From NCBI GenBank assembly GCA_002171615.1, contig NHEF01000010.1:1-64000 (forward strand): 64,000 nt of DNA. The letters run 5' to 3'. The translations under genes were made by a program, and so were the position numbers. The stretch is from Gammaproteobacteria bacterium TMED78. Its GTDB lineage: Bacteria; Pseudomonadota; Gammaproteobacteria; Steroidobacterales; Rariloculaceae. This document shows, in pieces, positions 33,917 through 42,688 of the stretch (position 1 is the stretch's first letter; each line of letters opens with the position of its first letter). The notes under the pieces are model-generated. The model saw nothing but the letters and a program-made list of their open reading frames with translations. It did no database searches and was not told where the DNA came from.

Positions 33917-35200
33917 GTGAGCGCTATCTTCCTTCTAATCACTCTTTTCATTGGCTTGGCTATGGGAGTTCCAGTTGCTATATCACTTGGACTTGCAAGT
34001 ATATCTACAATGCTTATCTTTGCAGACCAATCTTTATTATCAGTTTCACAAAAATTTTTTCATACTATGCAGGTTTACCCTCTTCTTGCAGTTCCTTTTT
34101 TCATTCTAGCTGCGACCTTTATGACTACCGGAGGTGTTGCAAAGAGAATGATTGATTTTGCAAATGCATTAGTTGGTCACTATAGAGGAGGGTTAGCAAT
34201 GGCATCTCTTCTTGCTTGTGCGTTTTTCTCTGCTGTTTCAGGCTCTGCTCCAGCTACAGTTGTTGCAGTAGGAAGTGTAATGATTGCCGGTATGATTAGA
34301 TCTGGCTATTCAGAAAAATTTGCTGCTGGGGTAATTTGCAATGCAGGAACCCTAGGTATTTTAATACCACCATCTCTTGTAATGGTTATCTATGGTGCCG
34401 TAACAGAATCTTCTATAGGTAATTTATTCATAGCAGGCTTACTACCAGGACTTTTTCTAACAATAGTAATGATTGTTACTGTTGCTATAATTGCTCGCAA
34501 ACAGAACCTTCCAAGACAAAAAAAAGTTAGTTTTAAAGAAACCATAAGAAGAGGCTTAGATGCTTTTTGGGGATTGCTTCTTTTATTCATTATTTTAGGT
34601 GGAATTTATAGTGGCATTTTCACTCCAACTGAAGCTGCTGCCGTCTCAGCAGTATATGCTTTTTTTATAGCCGTATTCATTTATAAAGACATAAAGCTCT
34701 CTCAAGTACCTAAAGTACTCACTGATAGTGCGAAAGTTACGGCAATGTTAATGTTTATTATTGCTAATGCTTACGTTTTTGCCAATGTCTTGACAACTGA
34801 GCAAATTCCTCAAGCTACATCAGAATGGATAATTAGTCTTGGTCTTCCTGCATGGGGATTCTTAATCGTTCTCAACATACTTTTATTAGCAGCTGGTAAT
34901 TTCATGGAGCCCACTTCCGTTGTATTAATCTTGACTCCTATTGTTTACCCTATCGCTATGGAGTTGGGAATAGACCCAATCCATCTGGGCATTATAATGG
35001 TTCTAAATATGCAAATGGGTCTGGTTACGCCTCCAGTTGGCTTAAATCTTTTTGTTACCGCAGGTGTTGCAAATATGTCGATGGAAAAAGTTATTCAAGC
35101 TTCCTTGCCATGGCTAATAGTGCTTTTAGGCGTACTAATTGTGATTACTTATGTTCCTGTTATATCTTTGATAGTTCCTCAGCTTTTAGGAATAATCTGA
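33917..35200 (+). CDS. TRAP transporter large permease, DctM family
   Basis: A 427-residue integral membrane protein with about 12 hydrophobic helices. Typical DctM blocks are GLAMGVPVAISLGLASI, VPFFILAATFMTTGGVAKRMIDFANALVGH, FSAVSGSAPATVVAVGSVMI, GILIPPSLVMVIYGAVTESSI and GLVTPPVGLNLFV. It starts at GTG, with AAGGGG upstream. It completes the DctPQM TRAP system for organic acid uptake. Its stop is only 5 bp from the convergent YciI gene. The exact substrate cannot be inferred. Confidence 0.93.
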   Translation: MSAIFLLITLFIGLAMGVPVAISLGLASISTMLIFADQSLLSVSQKFFHTMQVYPLLAVPFFILAATFMTTGGVAKRMIDFANALVGHYRGGLAMASLLACAFFSAVSGSAPATVVAVGSVMIAGMIRSGYSEKFAAGVICNAGTLGILIPPSLVMVIYGAVTESSIGNLFIAGLLPGLFLTIVMIVTVAIIARKQNLPRQKKVSFKETIRRGLDAFWGLLLLFIILGGIYSGIFTPTEAAAVSAVYAFFIAVFIYKDIKLSQVPKVLTDSAKVTAMLMFIIANAYVFANVLTTEQIPQATSEWIISLGLPAWGFLIVLNILLLAAGNFMEPTSVVLILTPIVYPIAMELGIDPIHLGIIMVLNMQMGLVTPPVGLNLFVTAGVANMSMEKVIQASLPWLIVLLGVLIVITYVPVISLIVPQLLGII

Positions 35201-35205
35201 ACAAA

Positions 35206-35595
35206 TTATTTAATCTTATAGGTTCTACTAGAGTGGTTAAGCTCTATAGTCATAGAGCCTTCACATAGCATCCAAGGCTTAACTTTGAAACTACGTGAAC
35301 CAGATTTATGCATTGGGTCACTAGAGGCAATCTTGAAAGCATCATCATAATTATTAGCTTTAATAATAATCATACCTTCACCGCTCCAGCTTGAATTATC
35401 TTCAGACCAAAAAGGGCCAGCTGCAAATAAAATCCCTTTTTTTTCAAGATCAATCTGATATTTTAAGTGCTCTTCTAAAAGCTCTAGTATCTCTTTAATT
35501 TTTTTTACTGGCCTAGTAAAGATAACAAAAAAATCTTTGCTTATCATTTCTTGACAAGCTTCTCTTACTTGTTGAGCTGATATATTAGATGACAT
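35206..35595 (-). CDS. YciI-like protein
   Basis: A small cytoplasmic protein of about 129 residues of the YciI/YCII family (PF03795). The track frame starts at 35661 inside the ferredoxin gene. I prefer the ATG at 35595, 2 nt after the ferredoxin stop (TGATTATG), which gives the usual family start. Family features are DFFVIFTRPVKK, the EHLKYQIDLEKKGILFAAGPF block with a conserved His, and MIIIKANNYDDAFKIASSDPMHKSG. Members are small ferredoxin-like-fold proteins of unknown or muconolactone-isomerase-like function. It is translationally coupled to the ferredoxin and probably shares a pathway with it. Confidence 0.82.
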   Translation of the reverse strand: MSSNISAQQVREACQEMISKDFFVIFTRPVKKIKEILELLEEHLKYQIDLEKKGILFAAGPFWSEDNSSWSGEGMIIIKANNYDDAFKIASSDPMHKSGSRSFKVKPWMLCEGSMTIELNHSSRTYKIK

Positions 35596-35597
35596 AA

Positions 35598-35915
35598 TCA
35601 ATATGGAGGAACCACTGTAAGAACTAATCCATCCATGTCCTCCGTAACATTTATCTGACAACTAAGCCTACTAGATGAAAGCCTATCTTTAGCTACTTCA
35701 AGCATTTCATTTTCTAGTGAATCCATAGCAGGAATTTTTGATTGCCATTCAGGATTAATATAAACATGGCATGTAGCGCAAGAGCAGGCTCCTCCACACT
35801 CTGCCTCAATACCTGAAACATTATTAATTGTCCCGCCTTCCATAATCGTGTAGCCAGCTTCAATCTCTATCTCTTCTTGTGACCCATCAATTTGTTTAAA
35901 AATAATATTAGGCAT
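35598..35915 (-). CDS. 2Fe-2S ferredoxin, plant/adrenodoxin type
   Basis: A 105-residue ferredoxin. The cluster is bound by CGGACSCATCHVYI and a later Cys in RLSCQINV. The CGGACSCATCHV spacing is that of the bacterial Fdx/adrenodoxin-like group used by cytochromes P450, oxygenases and Fe-S assembly. It is followed directly by a YciI-like gene, and the TRAP operon converges on the pair. No matching oxygenase lies in the window. It may serve a ring-hydroxylating or P450 system elsewhere. It is divergent from gntR across a 143-bp region with an inverted repeat and operator motifs. Confidence 0.9.
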   Translation of the reverse strand: MPNIIFKQIDGSQEEIEIEAGYTIMEGGTINNVSGIEAECGGACSCATCHVYINPEWQSKIPAMDSLENEMLEVAKDRLSSSRLSCQINVTEDMDGLVLTVVPPY

Positions 35916-35982
35916 GAATTCTCAGAAAATTTAATACAGGTAAAAAAGTCTATGCAGTATGCCTTAGTAACTTCATTGCATC

Positions 35983-36019
35983 AATAAGTAGTTATTGAGC
36001 TTAATTTTAACTACTTATT
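35983..36019. repeat. Perfect 12-bp inverted repeat between ferredoxin and gntR
   Basis: AATAAGTAGTTA at 35983-35994 and its exact reverse complement TAACTACTTATT at 36008-36019, with a 13-nt spacer. It lies between the divergent ferredoxin and gntR genes, just upstream of the gntR -10 region and without a T-run. It is therefore more likely a protein-binding site or regulatory hairpin than a terminator. Confidence 0.6.
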
Positions 36020-36053
36020 GTTATATAATGGTTAGACCATCATGGTAGGACCA
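36001..36053 (+). promoter_or_regulatory. gntR promoter with two FadR-type operator motifs
   Basis: A -10 TATAAT (36024-36029) and a weak -35 TTAATT (36001-36006) are spaced 17 bp. Immediately downstream are two copies of the FadR-subfamily operator core TGGTNNNACCA: TGGTTAGACCA (36029-36039) and TGGTAGGACCA (36043-36053), with centres 14 bp apart. The second overlaps the AGGA ribosome-binding site, so binding would block both transcription start and translation. This arrangement predicts autorepression of the gntR-RND operon. Confidence 0.72.
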
Positions 36054-36058
36054 TAATT

Positions 36059-36748
36059 ATGCCTATAAATAACTCTAAAATATCTGAAGAAGTTTACGAA
36101 ATATTAAAAAATGAAGTATTAAGTGGCCAATATCTCCCTGGTGAAAGAATGCCCTCCGAAAGAGATATAGCAAAAAAATTTGAAGTTAGTAGAGGCGTTG
36201 CTAGAGAATCATTTAAAAAATTACATCAGCTTGGTCTAATAAGTATTGAATCAAGTGGTTCGCGTGTAGTATCAATTAAAAAATGTACACTAGACTGTCT
36301 TGGGCCGTTACTTGATCTCAATAAAATACCAGATCCTAAAATAATGGATGAGGTATTAGATATTGGATTTTATTTAATCGACTTAGCTGTACCAATGGCC
36401 ATAAGTAAAAATAAAAAATTATTAATTGAGAAAATAAAAGATCTAAAAGTCAAAAAAAATTTAAACCCAAGAGAGTTATTTTTTATTTTTGCGGAAGCTT
36501 CAGATCACTTGGTGCTTTTATTTATTACTAATGGATTAAAAAAAGAATTACTAGGAAGGTTAGAGGCTGTTGGATATGCTCCAAAATATGACCAGGTAAT
36601 TATCACTAAACTCCTATCAGACTTAGAAGATTCAATAAGAAAAAAGGACATGCCTAAGTCAATAAAATTACTTAAAGGTGCATTTAATTTTACCCGGGAA
36701 GAGCTTAAAAAAAATTTAGATCAAATGATCATAAAAAATAGGACATAA
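36059..36748 (+). CDS. GntR-family transcriptional regulator, FadR-like
   Basis: A 229-residue regulator. The N-terminal winged helix (about residues 8-75) carries LSGQYLPGERMPSERDIAKKFEVSRGVARESFKKLHQLGLI, the standard GntR recognition region with PSER and SRGVARE. The C-terminal part is an all-helical FCD/FadR-type effector domain, shorter and less conserved than usual. It lies directly upstream of an RND membrane-fusion gene (6-bp gap), so it probably controls the pump. Two FadR-type TGGTNNNACCA motifs cover its own transcription start and ribosome-binding site. The effector is unknown but could be a fatty acid or a substrate of the pump. Confidence 0.88.
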   Translation: MPINNSKISEEVYEILKNEVLSGQYLPGERMPSERDIAKKFEVSRGVARESFKKLHQLGLISIESSGSRVVSIKKCTLDCLGPLLDLNKIPDPKIMDEVLDIGFYLIDLAVPMAISKNKKLLIEKIKDLKVKKNLNPRELFFIFAEASDHLVLLFITNGLKKELLGRLEAVGYAPKYDQVIITKLLSDLEDSIRKKDMPKSIKLLKGAFNFTREELKKNLDQMIIKNRT

Positions 36749-36754
36749 ATATAA

Positions 36755-37924
36755 ATGAAATTAAAAATTATGAGTAGTCCGATTTTAGTTTTAGCTATAT
36801 CATCTTTAGTTGTATTCGCTATTCTTTTTACGAAACCAAGTCTAGAGCCAAGACAAATTGCTCCATTCGTCCCAACTATTAGAGTAATAGAAAGTAGCCC
36901 ATCTCAGGTTAGATTAATAGTTAATACACAAGGAACTATACAACCAAGGACAGAAACTATTCTTGTTCCTGAGGTTTCTGGAAATATAGTTTGGATTTCA
37001 GATAATTTAGTAGCAGGAGGTTTTTTTCAAGAAGGGGATGTACTTTTACAGATTGATGATAGAGATTATATTGATACAGTAAATAGAGCAAGTGCAAATG
37101 TGAATCGTGCTGAGGCTGAAAATGAGTTTTCAACATTTGAATTAGAAAGGTTAGAAAAGCTAGTTGAGCGTCAATTAGTTAGTCTTTCCGAACTAGAAAG
37201 AGGAGTACGTGCCTCGAGGATCTCTGAGGCTAGCCTTGAAGATGCAATACTTTCACTAGAAAGAGCTGAGAGAGACTTAGAAAGAACAAAAATAACAGCC
37301 CCTTTTCGAGGTCTTGTTAAAAGTAAACAAATAGATCTTGGTCAATTTATAACTCGAGGTGCGCCAATTGCTAATATCTATTCTGATGATTATGTTGAAG
37401 TTAGTTTACCAATCGCAGATCAGCAGCTAGCATATCTAAATCTTCCTCTAACACAGAGAGGCGAGTTATTGGAAAGTGAGGCTCCAAATGTAAAAATTTT
37501 TTCTAACTATGCAGGGAAAGATTATGAGTGGCTCGGTAAATTAGTTAGAACAGAAGCTGAAATAGATCTTAGAAGTAGAATGGTAAGGTCAATTGCTAGA
37601 ATTTATAATAATTCCTCTAAATCTAACCAATATCTAGCTCCTCCTATTGGTCTCTTTGTTCAGGCAGAAATAGAAGGTCTATTAGTAGATAATATCACAA
37701 CCATACCTCGTTCAGCCCTAAGAGGTGAAAATATAATTTTAATAGTTGATGAAGAAAATAACCTACATCAGAGAAGTATTAATATCTTACGTATTTATGG
37801 TGATGAAGTTTTTATATCAGGGGGCTTAACACAAGGTGAATTAATTTGTATTTCTCCAATACAGAATTTCATAGAAGGTATGAAAGTCGAAACAGTTTTG
37901 GTTAATAATGATGGTAGCTCTTAA
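36755..37924 (+). CDS. RND efflux periplasmic adaptor (membrane fusion protein)
   Basis: A 389-residue HlyD/AcrA-type adaptor. One N-terminal hydrophobic segment (about residues 7-25) anchors it or acts as a signal. It is followed by the first lipoyl half (TQGTIQPRTETILVPEVSGNIVWIS), a coiled-coil hairpin (RASANVNRAEAENEFSTFELERLEKLVERQ), the second lipoyl half (TAPFRGLVKSKQIDLGQFI) and beta-barrel and membrane-proximal domains. It links the inner-membrane RND pump to an outer-membrane channel. The stop codon overlaps the start of the RND gene by 1 bp (TAATG). No TolC-type gene is in the window. Confidence 0.92.
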   Translation: MKLKIMSSPILVLAISSLVVFAILFTKPSLEPRQIAPFVPTIRVIESSPSQVRLIVNTQGTIQPRTETILVPEVSGNIVWISDNLVAGGFFQEGDVLLQIDDRDYIDTVNRASANVNRAEAENEFSTFELERLEKLVERQLVSLSELERGVRASRISEASLEDAILSLERAERDLERTKITAPFRGLVKSKQIDLGQFITRGAPIANIYSDDYVEVSLPIADQQLAYLNLPLTQRGELLESEAPNVKIFSNYAGKDYEWLGKLVRTEAEIDLRSRMVRSIARIYNNSSKSNQYLAPPIGLFVQAEIEGLLVDNITTIPRSALRGENIILIVDEENNLHQRSINILRIYGDEVFISGGLTQGELICISPIQNFIEGMKVETVLVNNDGSS

Positions 37925-40900
37925 TGAGTAAAATCATTGCTTGGTTTGTTCATAACCCTGTAGCTGCAAATCTTCTAATGACAATCTTAGTAGTTGGCGG
38001 TCTTCTCTCTATAGGACAGCTAACAGAACAAGAATATCCTGAGATGGATTTAAAAATAGTTTATGTAAGAATACCTTATATGGGTGCAGCACCAGAAGAG
38101 GTTGAAAAAGGTGTATGTATCAGAGCTGAGGAGGCAATTGAAGGTACAGATCAGATCAAAAGAATATCATCACTTTCAAGCGAAGGTTCTTGTACTATCT
38201 ATATTGAGTTAATAAATGGCGCTGAAGAAATAACAGCTTTAAATGAAATAAAAGGTAGAATAGATGCAATTTCTACTTTTCCGTCTGAAACAGAAAGACC
38301 TATCGTTTCTCTTATCACATCACTAAATAATGGTTTTGAAATTGCAATTTCAGGAAATGCTAGCGAAAGGACATTAAAAAATATAGCAGTTAATATTCGA
38401 GAAGACCTAGCAGGAATGGATGGTATCTCTCAGGTTGAAGTTGTGTATGTAAGAGATGATGAAATATCGATTGAAGTCTCTGAGCAATCTCTTAGAAGAT
38501 ATGGAATAAATATTTCACAAATAGTAAATGCAATTAAAAGCTCCTCGCTTGACCTACCTGGTGGTTCCATCCAAGCAGAGATAGGTGAAATTCTCGTTAG
38601 GACAAATGCACAAGCTTATCTAGGTGAAGAGTTTGAAAATATTGTAATAATAGCTAATGAGGATGGAACCGTTGTAAGGCTTGGTGAAATAGCAGATGTT
38701 ATTGATGGGTTTGTAGAAGGTGATTTAGATGTTAGTTTTGACGGTAATCCTGCCGCAATGGTTAGTGTATTTCAGACGCCTAATGAAGATATTATTGATA
38801 TGCGAGATAAAGTATATAGTTATATCGAAGAGGCTCAATCTAGGATGCCTCAAGGTATAACTTTAACTATTTGGGATGATCAATCTAAGCAGCTTAGAGC
38901 AAGGATTAATATACTTCTAGGAACAGCAGCCGGTGGCCTTGTCCTTGTTTTAATATTACTAACCCTGCCACTACAGTTTAAATTAGCTATATGGGTAGCT
39001 GCAGGAATTCCTATTGCTATGCTTGGAACTATAGCGCTATTTAATCCCTTTAGCTTAACTTTAAATACTATGTCAATTATGGCTTTTCTACTTGTACTAG
39101 GAATAGTTGTTGATGATGCTATTGTAGTTGGAGAAAGAGTATTTGCTCATGAAAAAACAACAAAAAATAAGCTTGAAGCTGCTATAGAAGGCACTAGCGA
39201 AGTAGCGGTTCCAGTTATATTTGGAGTACTAACTACTATTGCAGCTTTCATCCCAATTATTTTTCTTGAGGGTGCAGTTGGCTCTTTATTTTCAGGAATG
39301 GGCAAAATTGTTGTAATCTGCCTAGTTTTTAGCATAATCGAGTCACAGCTTATTCTGCCTGCTCACTTAGCTTACAGAAATACAAAAAAATCATCTGATT
39401 CCAATCCTCTGATCTCCAAGTGGATTAAGTTTCAAAGCTCCCTATCTGACAAAATAGAATATTTTGCATCTTTTAAATATGCCAAAATTCTAGATAGAAT
39501 TCTTCAGAAGCGTTATTTAACAATGTCTTGCGGATTAGCAGTCTTGATGATTATCTTTTCGATGCTCTTTAGCGGAAGAATATCTGTCCAATTTCTGCCT
39601 ACTATTGTAGCAGATAGAGTTACCGCAAGTTTAGATATGCCTGAAGGCGTCCCAATTGAGCTAACAAGTGAAGCGGCTCATAAAATTGAAGATGCAGCAA
39701 TAAGGCTTAAAGCATACTTTTCTGATAATTATCCAAATCAGGATAATCCAATACAACATATTCTTACGTCTGTTGGCCAAAGGCTTTCTAATGATGGCCC
39801 TGGAGGAGTTGGGACAGGTATTTTTCGGGGAGTAAATAGTCATATAGCCCAAGTTGCTATAGGGCTAACTCCTCAGTCTCAAAGAAGAAATTTTCCTACT
39901 GAAGAAATTATGGAAATGTGGAGAGAATATACTGGGATTATCACAGATAGTGTAGAGCTTAAATTCTCTGCGACTCTAATTACAGCAGGTGATGCGATTA
40001 ATATTCGGCTCCGTGGAAGAGACGTTGAAGAGTTAGGTGAAGTTGCAGCAAGATTGAGATCAGAGATTTCTCGATTTGATGGAGTAAGTGATATATCTGA
40101 TACATATAGATCGGGAAAGCAAGAAGTTAGATTAAAGTTACGTGAAGATGCTGCTCATCTAGGACTGTCCGAAGCTAATCTGGCTAGACAAGCTAGACAA
40201 GCTTTTTATGGGGAAGAGGTTCAGAGAGTTCAAAGGGGAACTGAGGATGTAAGAGTAATGGTTCGATACCCAGAAGACGAGCGTCGCTCTCTGGGAGATC
40301 TAGAGGAAATGTGGATAAGACTAAATAATGGAACTGAAATTCCTTTTTCCGCAGCAGCTGAATATACACTTGATACTGGCTACTCCTCTATCTGGAGAAT
40401 AGATCGCCAAAGAATAATTACCGTAAGAGCCGATGTAGATAGAAGTATTAATACGCCAGAAGAAATTTATAACGCTCTTGAATCAAATACTATCCCAATA
40501 ATTTTATCTGAATATGATGGCGTATCATATACTAAAGGCGGAGAAGCTGAAGAAGCAAATCAAGCTTTTGGGGGAATAATTAATTTATTTCCTGTTGCTT
40601 TGTTGGTTATTTATTCAATCTTAGCAATCCCCCTAAGATCATATCTTCAGCCAGCGGTTATAATGAGCGTTATTCCATTTGGAGCTGTCGGTGCAATAAT
40701 AGGCCATGTAGTTATGGGATGGGCCATTGTTCTACCCTCTATCCTTGGTATCATCGCCCTTTCTGGAGTTGTTGTTAATGCTAGTTTGGTTCTTGTAGAT
40801 TATATAAATCGACAAAGAAGAAAGGGAATTGGTCTAGAGGAAGCTGTTCGACAAGCAGGAATAGTTAGATTTCGCCCTATTGTATTAACTTCTATGACAA

Positions 40901-41082
40901 CTTTTGGAGGATTAATGCCTCTTATGTTAATTGAGAATCCTTCTACAGCTTTTATAGTACCAATGGCAATCTCACTAGGATGGGGTGTAATAGTTGCAAC
41001 TGTAATAACACTATTCCTCGTTCCTAGCTTATATCTAATCCTTGAAGATTTTTTTCCAACAAAAAATATAGGCGCAAAATAA
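37924..41082 (+). CDS. RND efflux pump, AcrB/HAE1-like
   Basis: A 1052-residue inner-membrane proton-driven pump. Twelve transmembrane helices are arranged as 1 + 5 + 1 + 5 around two large periplasmic loops. The N terminus FVHNPVAANLLMTILVVGG is typical. Helix 4 carries the proton-relay pair in GIVVDDAIVVGE, and helix 10 contains GVVVNASLVLVDYIN. The family's Lys in helix 10 is not obvious, so it belongs to the divergent marine AcrB-like branch rather than the multidrug AcrB type. Substrate is unknown. It ends the gntR-adaptor-pump operon. A long AT-rich gap follows before the cold-shock gene. Confidence 0.92.
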   Translation: MSKIIAWFVHNPVAANLLMTILVVGGLLSIGQLTEQEYPEMDLKIVYVRIPYMGAAPEEVEKGVCIRAEEAIEGTDQIKRISSLSSEGSCTIYIELINGAEEITALNEIKGRIDAISTFPSETERPIVSLITSLNNGFEIAISGNASERTLKNIAVNIREDLAGMDGISQVEVVYVRDDEISIEVSEQSLRRYGINISQIVNAIKSSSLDLPGGSIQAEIGEILVRTNAQAYLGEEFENIVIIANEDGTVVRLGEIADVIDGFVEGDLDVSFDGNPAAMVSVFQTPNEDIIDMRDKVYSYIEEAQSRMPQGITLTIWDDQSKQLRARINILLGTAAGGLVLVLILLTLPLQFKLAIWVAAGIPIAMLGTIALFNPFSLTLNTMSIMAFLLVLGIVVDDAIVVGERVFAHEKTTKNKLEAAIEGTSEVAVPVIFGVLTTIAAFIPIIFLEGAVGSLFSGMGKIVVICLVFSIIESQLILPAHLAYRNTKKSSDSNPLISKWIKFQSSLSDKIEYFASFKYAKILDRILQKRYLTMSCGLAVLMIIFSMLFSGRISVQFLPTIVADRVTASLDMPEGVPIELTSEAAHKIEDAAIRLKAYFSDNYPNQDNPIQHILTSVGQRLSNDGPGGVGTGIFRGVNSHIAQVAIGLTPQSQRRNFPTEEIMEMWREYTGIITDSVELKFSATLITAGDAINIRLRGRDVEELGEVAARLRSEISRFDGVSDISDTYRSGKQEVRLKLREDAAHLGLSEANLARQARQAFYGEEVQRVQRGTEDVRVMVRYPEDERRSLGDLEEMWIRLNNGTEIPFSAAAEYTLDTGYSSIWRIDRQRIITVRADVDRSINTPEEIYNALESNTIPIILSEYDGVSYTKGGEAEEANQAFGGIINLFPVALLVIYSILAIPLRSYLQPAVIMSVIPFGAVGAIIGHVVMGWAIVLPSILGIIALSGVVVNASLVLVDYINRQRRKGIGLEEAVRQAGIVRFRPIVLTSMTTFGGLMPLMLIENPSTAFIVPMAISLGWGVIVATVITLFLVPSLYLILEDFFPTKNIGAK

Positions 41083-41382
41083 GAAAAATTCCTTGATGTT
41101 GCTAATGATCAAAAAGAATATAGATTTAATTAAATCTTTTAGAAATAAGATATTCTTAGTTGTTTACTAATTATTAGTGGCAAAAATACAACAATCAGAT
41201 CAAAAAAATTAAAAAAAAATATTTTTTTCTTGCAAACAATAAATTACCTAATATTATCGACCCCCTGATCATTTAATATTTTTTGTTAAATGGTCTTTTA
41301 CAAACAACAAAGTTCTTTATTTAGCATTTTTTGCAGGGGAATTTTTTTTTATTTAATTTAGAGTATATAGAGGTTTATTAGA
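41083..41382 (+). promoter_or_regulatory. Long AT-rich leader and promoter region of the cold-shock gene
   Basis: A 300-bp non-coding region between the RND gene and the cold-shock gene. I see no ORF with family features in it. Cold-shock genes of the CspA type often have long 5' untranslated regions that refold at low temperature, and this gap is by far the longest near-featureless one in the first 50 kb. The AGAGG before the ATG is a usable ribosome-binding site. No cold-box consensus was identified with confidence. Confidence 0.4.
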
Positions 41383-41586
41383 ATGATAAAAGGTACTGTT
41401 AAGTGGTTTAACAAAACAAAAGGTTATGGATTTATTTCTCCAGAAGATGGTAGTAAGGATGTGTTTGTTCATATCTCTGCATTAGAAGCAAGTGGAATAG
41501 ATTCACTGAATGAGGATCAAGTGGTAAGTATGGAAACTGAAGCTGGTCAAAAAGGTCCTCAAGCAACTAAAATCGCTGTAGATTAA
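41383..41586 (+). CDS. Cold-shock domain protein, CspA family
   Basis: A 67-residue single cold-shock domain, the standard CspA length. The RNA-binding motifs RNP1 ([10 protein letters not shown]) and RNP2 (DVFVHISAL) are intact, and the protein begins with the usual [11 protein letters not shown]. It binds single-stranded RNA or DNA and acts as an RNA chaperone in the cytoplasm. It is a single-gene unit with a 300-bp upstream region and a strong terminator directly downstream. Which of the several Csp paralogues it corresponds to cannot be decided. Confidence 0.96.
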   Translation: MIKGTVKWFNKTKGYGFISPEDGSKDVFVHISALEASGIDSLNEDQVVSMETEAGQKGPQATKIAVD

Positions 41587-41613
41587 TTAGTTTTCCACGA
41601 TTAAGATGAATTA

Positions 41614-41637
41614 TTGAGGGATCCTTCCCTCAATTTT
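41614..41637. terminator. Rho-independent terminator after the cold-shock gene
   Basis: A perfect 8-bp stem TTGAGGGA / TCCCTCAA with a TCCT loop, followed by TTTT. The 3' arm overlaps the stop codon of the convergent GT9 gene, so the same hairpin probably also ends transcription from the other side. Confidence 0.85.
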
Positions 41638-42688
41638 CGATCACTTCTCTGATTCTATCCCTTACGTCGCTAACCGAAATTAGGTTCATGGCTTGAGGGT
41701 CTCTCACGCGTGCTCCCCATCTGATCTCTTCTACTGGCTTATTGAAATTTCTTTTAATTGCCTCTGGATACTTATTTATTGCTATAGTTTGGCAATTGTA
41801 AGGCCCTGTTCGAAAAGGGTTAGATGTTGCATATAGTCCTATGACTTTTGTGCCTACAGTGGTTGCCATATGTGCGGGACCAGAATCAGAACAAATGACT
41901 AATGAGCTCGCTTTAATTAATGCAAGCAACTGTTTTAAAGATGTTTTACCAGTTAAGTTTTTTACACCCGGGCCTGATAACTCTAACATCTTCTTAGCAG
42001 AATGATATTCTAGATCTGTTGCTCCGCCCGTTATCAAAATATTTGGTTTATAAGTTTCCGATAAAAATTTAATTATCTGAACATATCTTTCTATAGGCCA
42101 GTTTCTATAATTGAAAGCTTTATATCCTGTGCAAGGACTAATAATAATATTTAAACACGATGGATCAATATAGCTATAAGCAAAATTATTATCTTCACTA
42201 GATAATGACATATTCCAATACGGGTGCATCTTCTTAATGCCTATAGCTTTTGGAAACTCAAGAAAACCATCAATAACATGCTGTTTATCTTTAGCTGGGA
42301 TGTGGTTTCTACAAAAAAAATGATGGAAATCTTTCGATCTAGCTTTATCAAAACCAATCCTTTCCTTAGATCTAACAAGTAAGCTTACTAGATTAGCCCT
42401 CAAGGTAGCATGCATATGAAGTAAAAGATCAAACTTTCTATCCTTGAGTTGACAATTTAGATCATAATAAGATTTAAGCCCCTTTGATTTATCCATAATA
42501 ATAAATTCAACATCTTCTAAACCCTTCATAAGACCATACTCAGTCTTACCAATTATCCAAGTAATTCTAGTCTTAGGCCAAGCCTTTCTAATTGATAAAA
42601 TAACAGGAACAATATGACAAACATCGCCTATTGCAGAAAGCCTTATCAAGCAAATACTTGACGGCGGTTTATTAAAAGATAAAATCAT
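41630..42688 (-). CDS. Glycosyltransferase family 9 protein, heptosyltransferase-like
   Basis: A 352-residue GT-B-fold glycosyltransferase of family GT9. The N terminus carries IRLSAIGDVCHIVPV, where the Asp (AIGD) is the conserved catalytic residue. The C-terminal half has the ADP-heptose-binding SDSGPAHMATTVGTKVIGLY. These are hallmarks of WaaC/WaaF-type heptosyltransferases that build the inner core of lipopolysaccharide on the cytoplasmic face. It stands alone, away from the Kdo operon. Its ATG directly abuts the ATG of the divergent gene (CATATG). Which heptose position it fills is not decidable. Confidence 0.9.
   Translation of the reverse strand: MILSFNKPPSSICLIRLSAIGDVCHIVPVILSIRKAWPKTRITWIIGKTEYGLMKGLEDVEFIIMDKSKGLKSYYDLNCQLKDRKFDLLLHMHATLRANLVSLLVRSKERIGFDKARSKDFHHFFCRNHIPAKDKQHVIDGFLEFPKAIGIKKMHPYWNMSLSSEDNNFAYSYIDPSCLNIIISPCTGYKAFNYRNWPIERYVQIIKFLSETYKPNILITGGATDLEYHSAKKMLELSGPGVKNLTGKTSLKQLLALIKASSLVICSDSGPAHMATTVGTKVIGLYATSNPFRTGPYNCQTIAINKYPEAIKRNFNKPVEEIRWGARVRDPQAMNLISVSDVRDRIREVIEN

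Noticed and set aside
41083-41382. Cold-box element in the csp leader
   Set aside because: The gap length fits a regulated leader, but I could not match a cold-box consensus with confidence.
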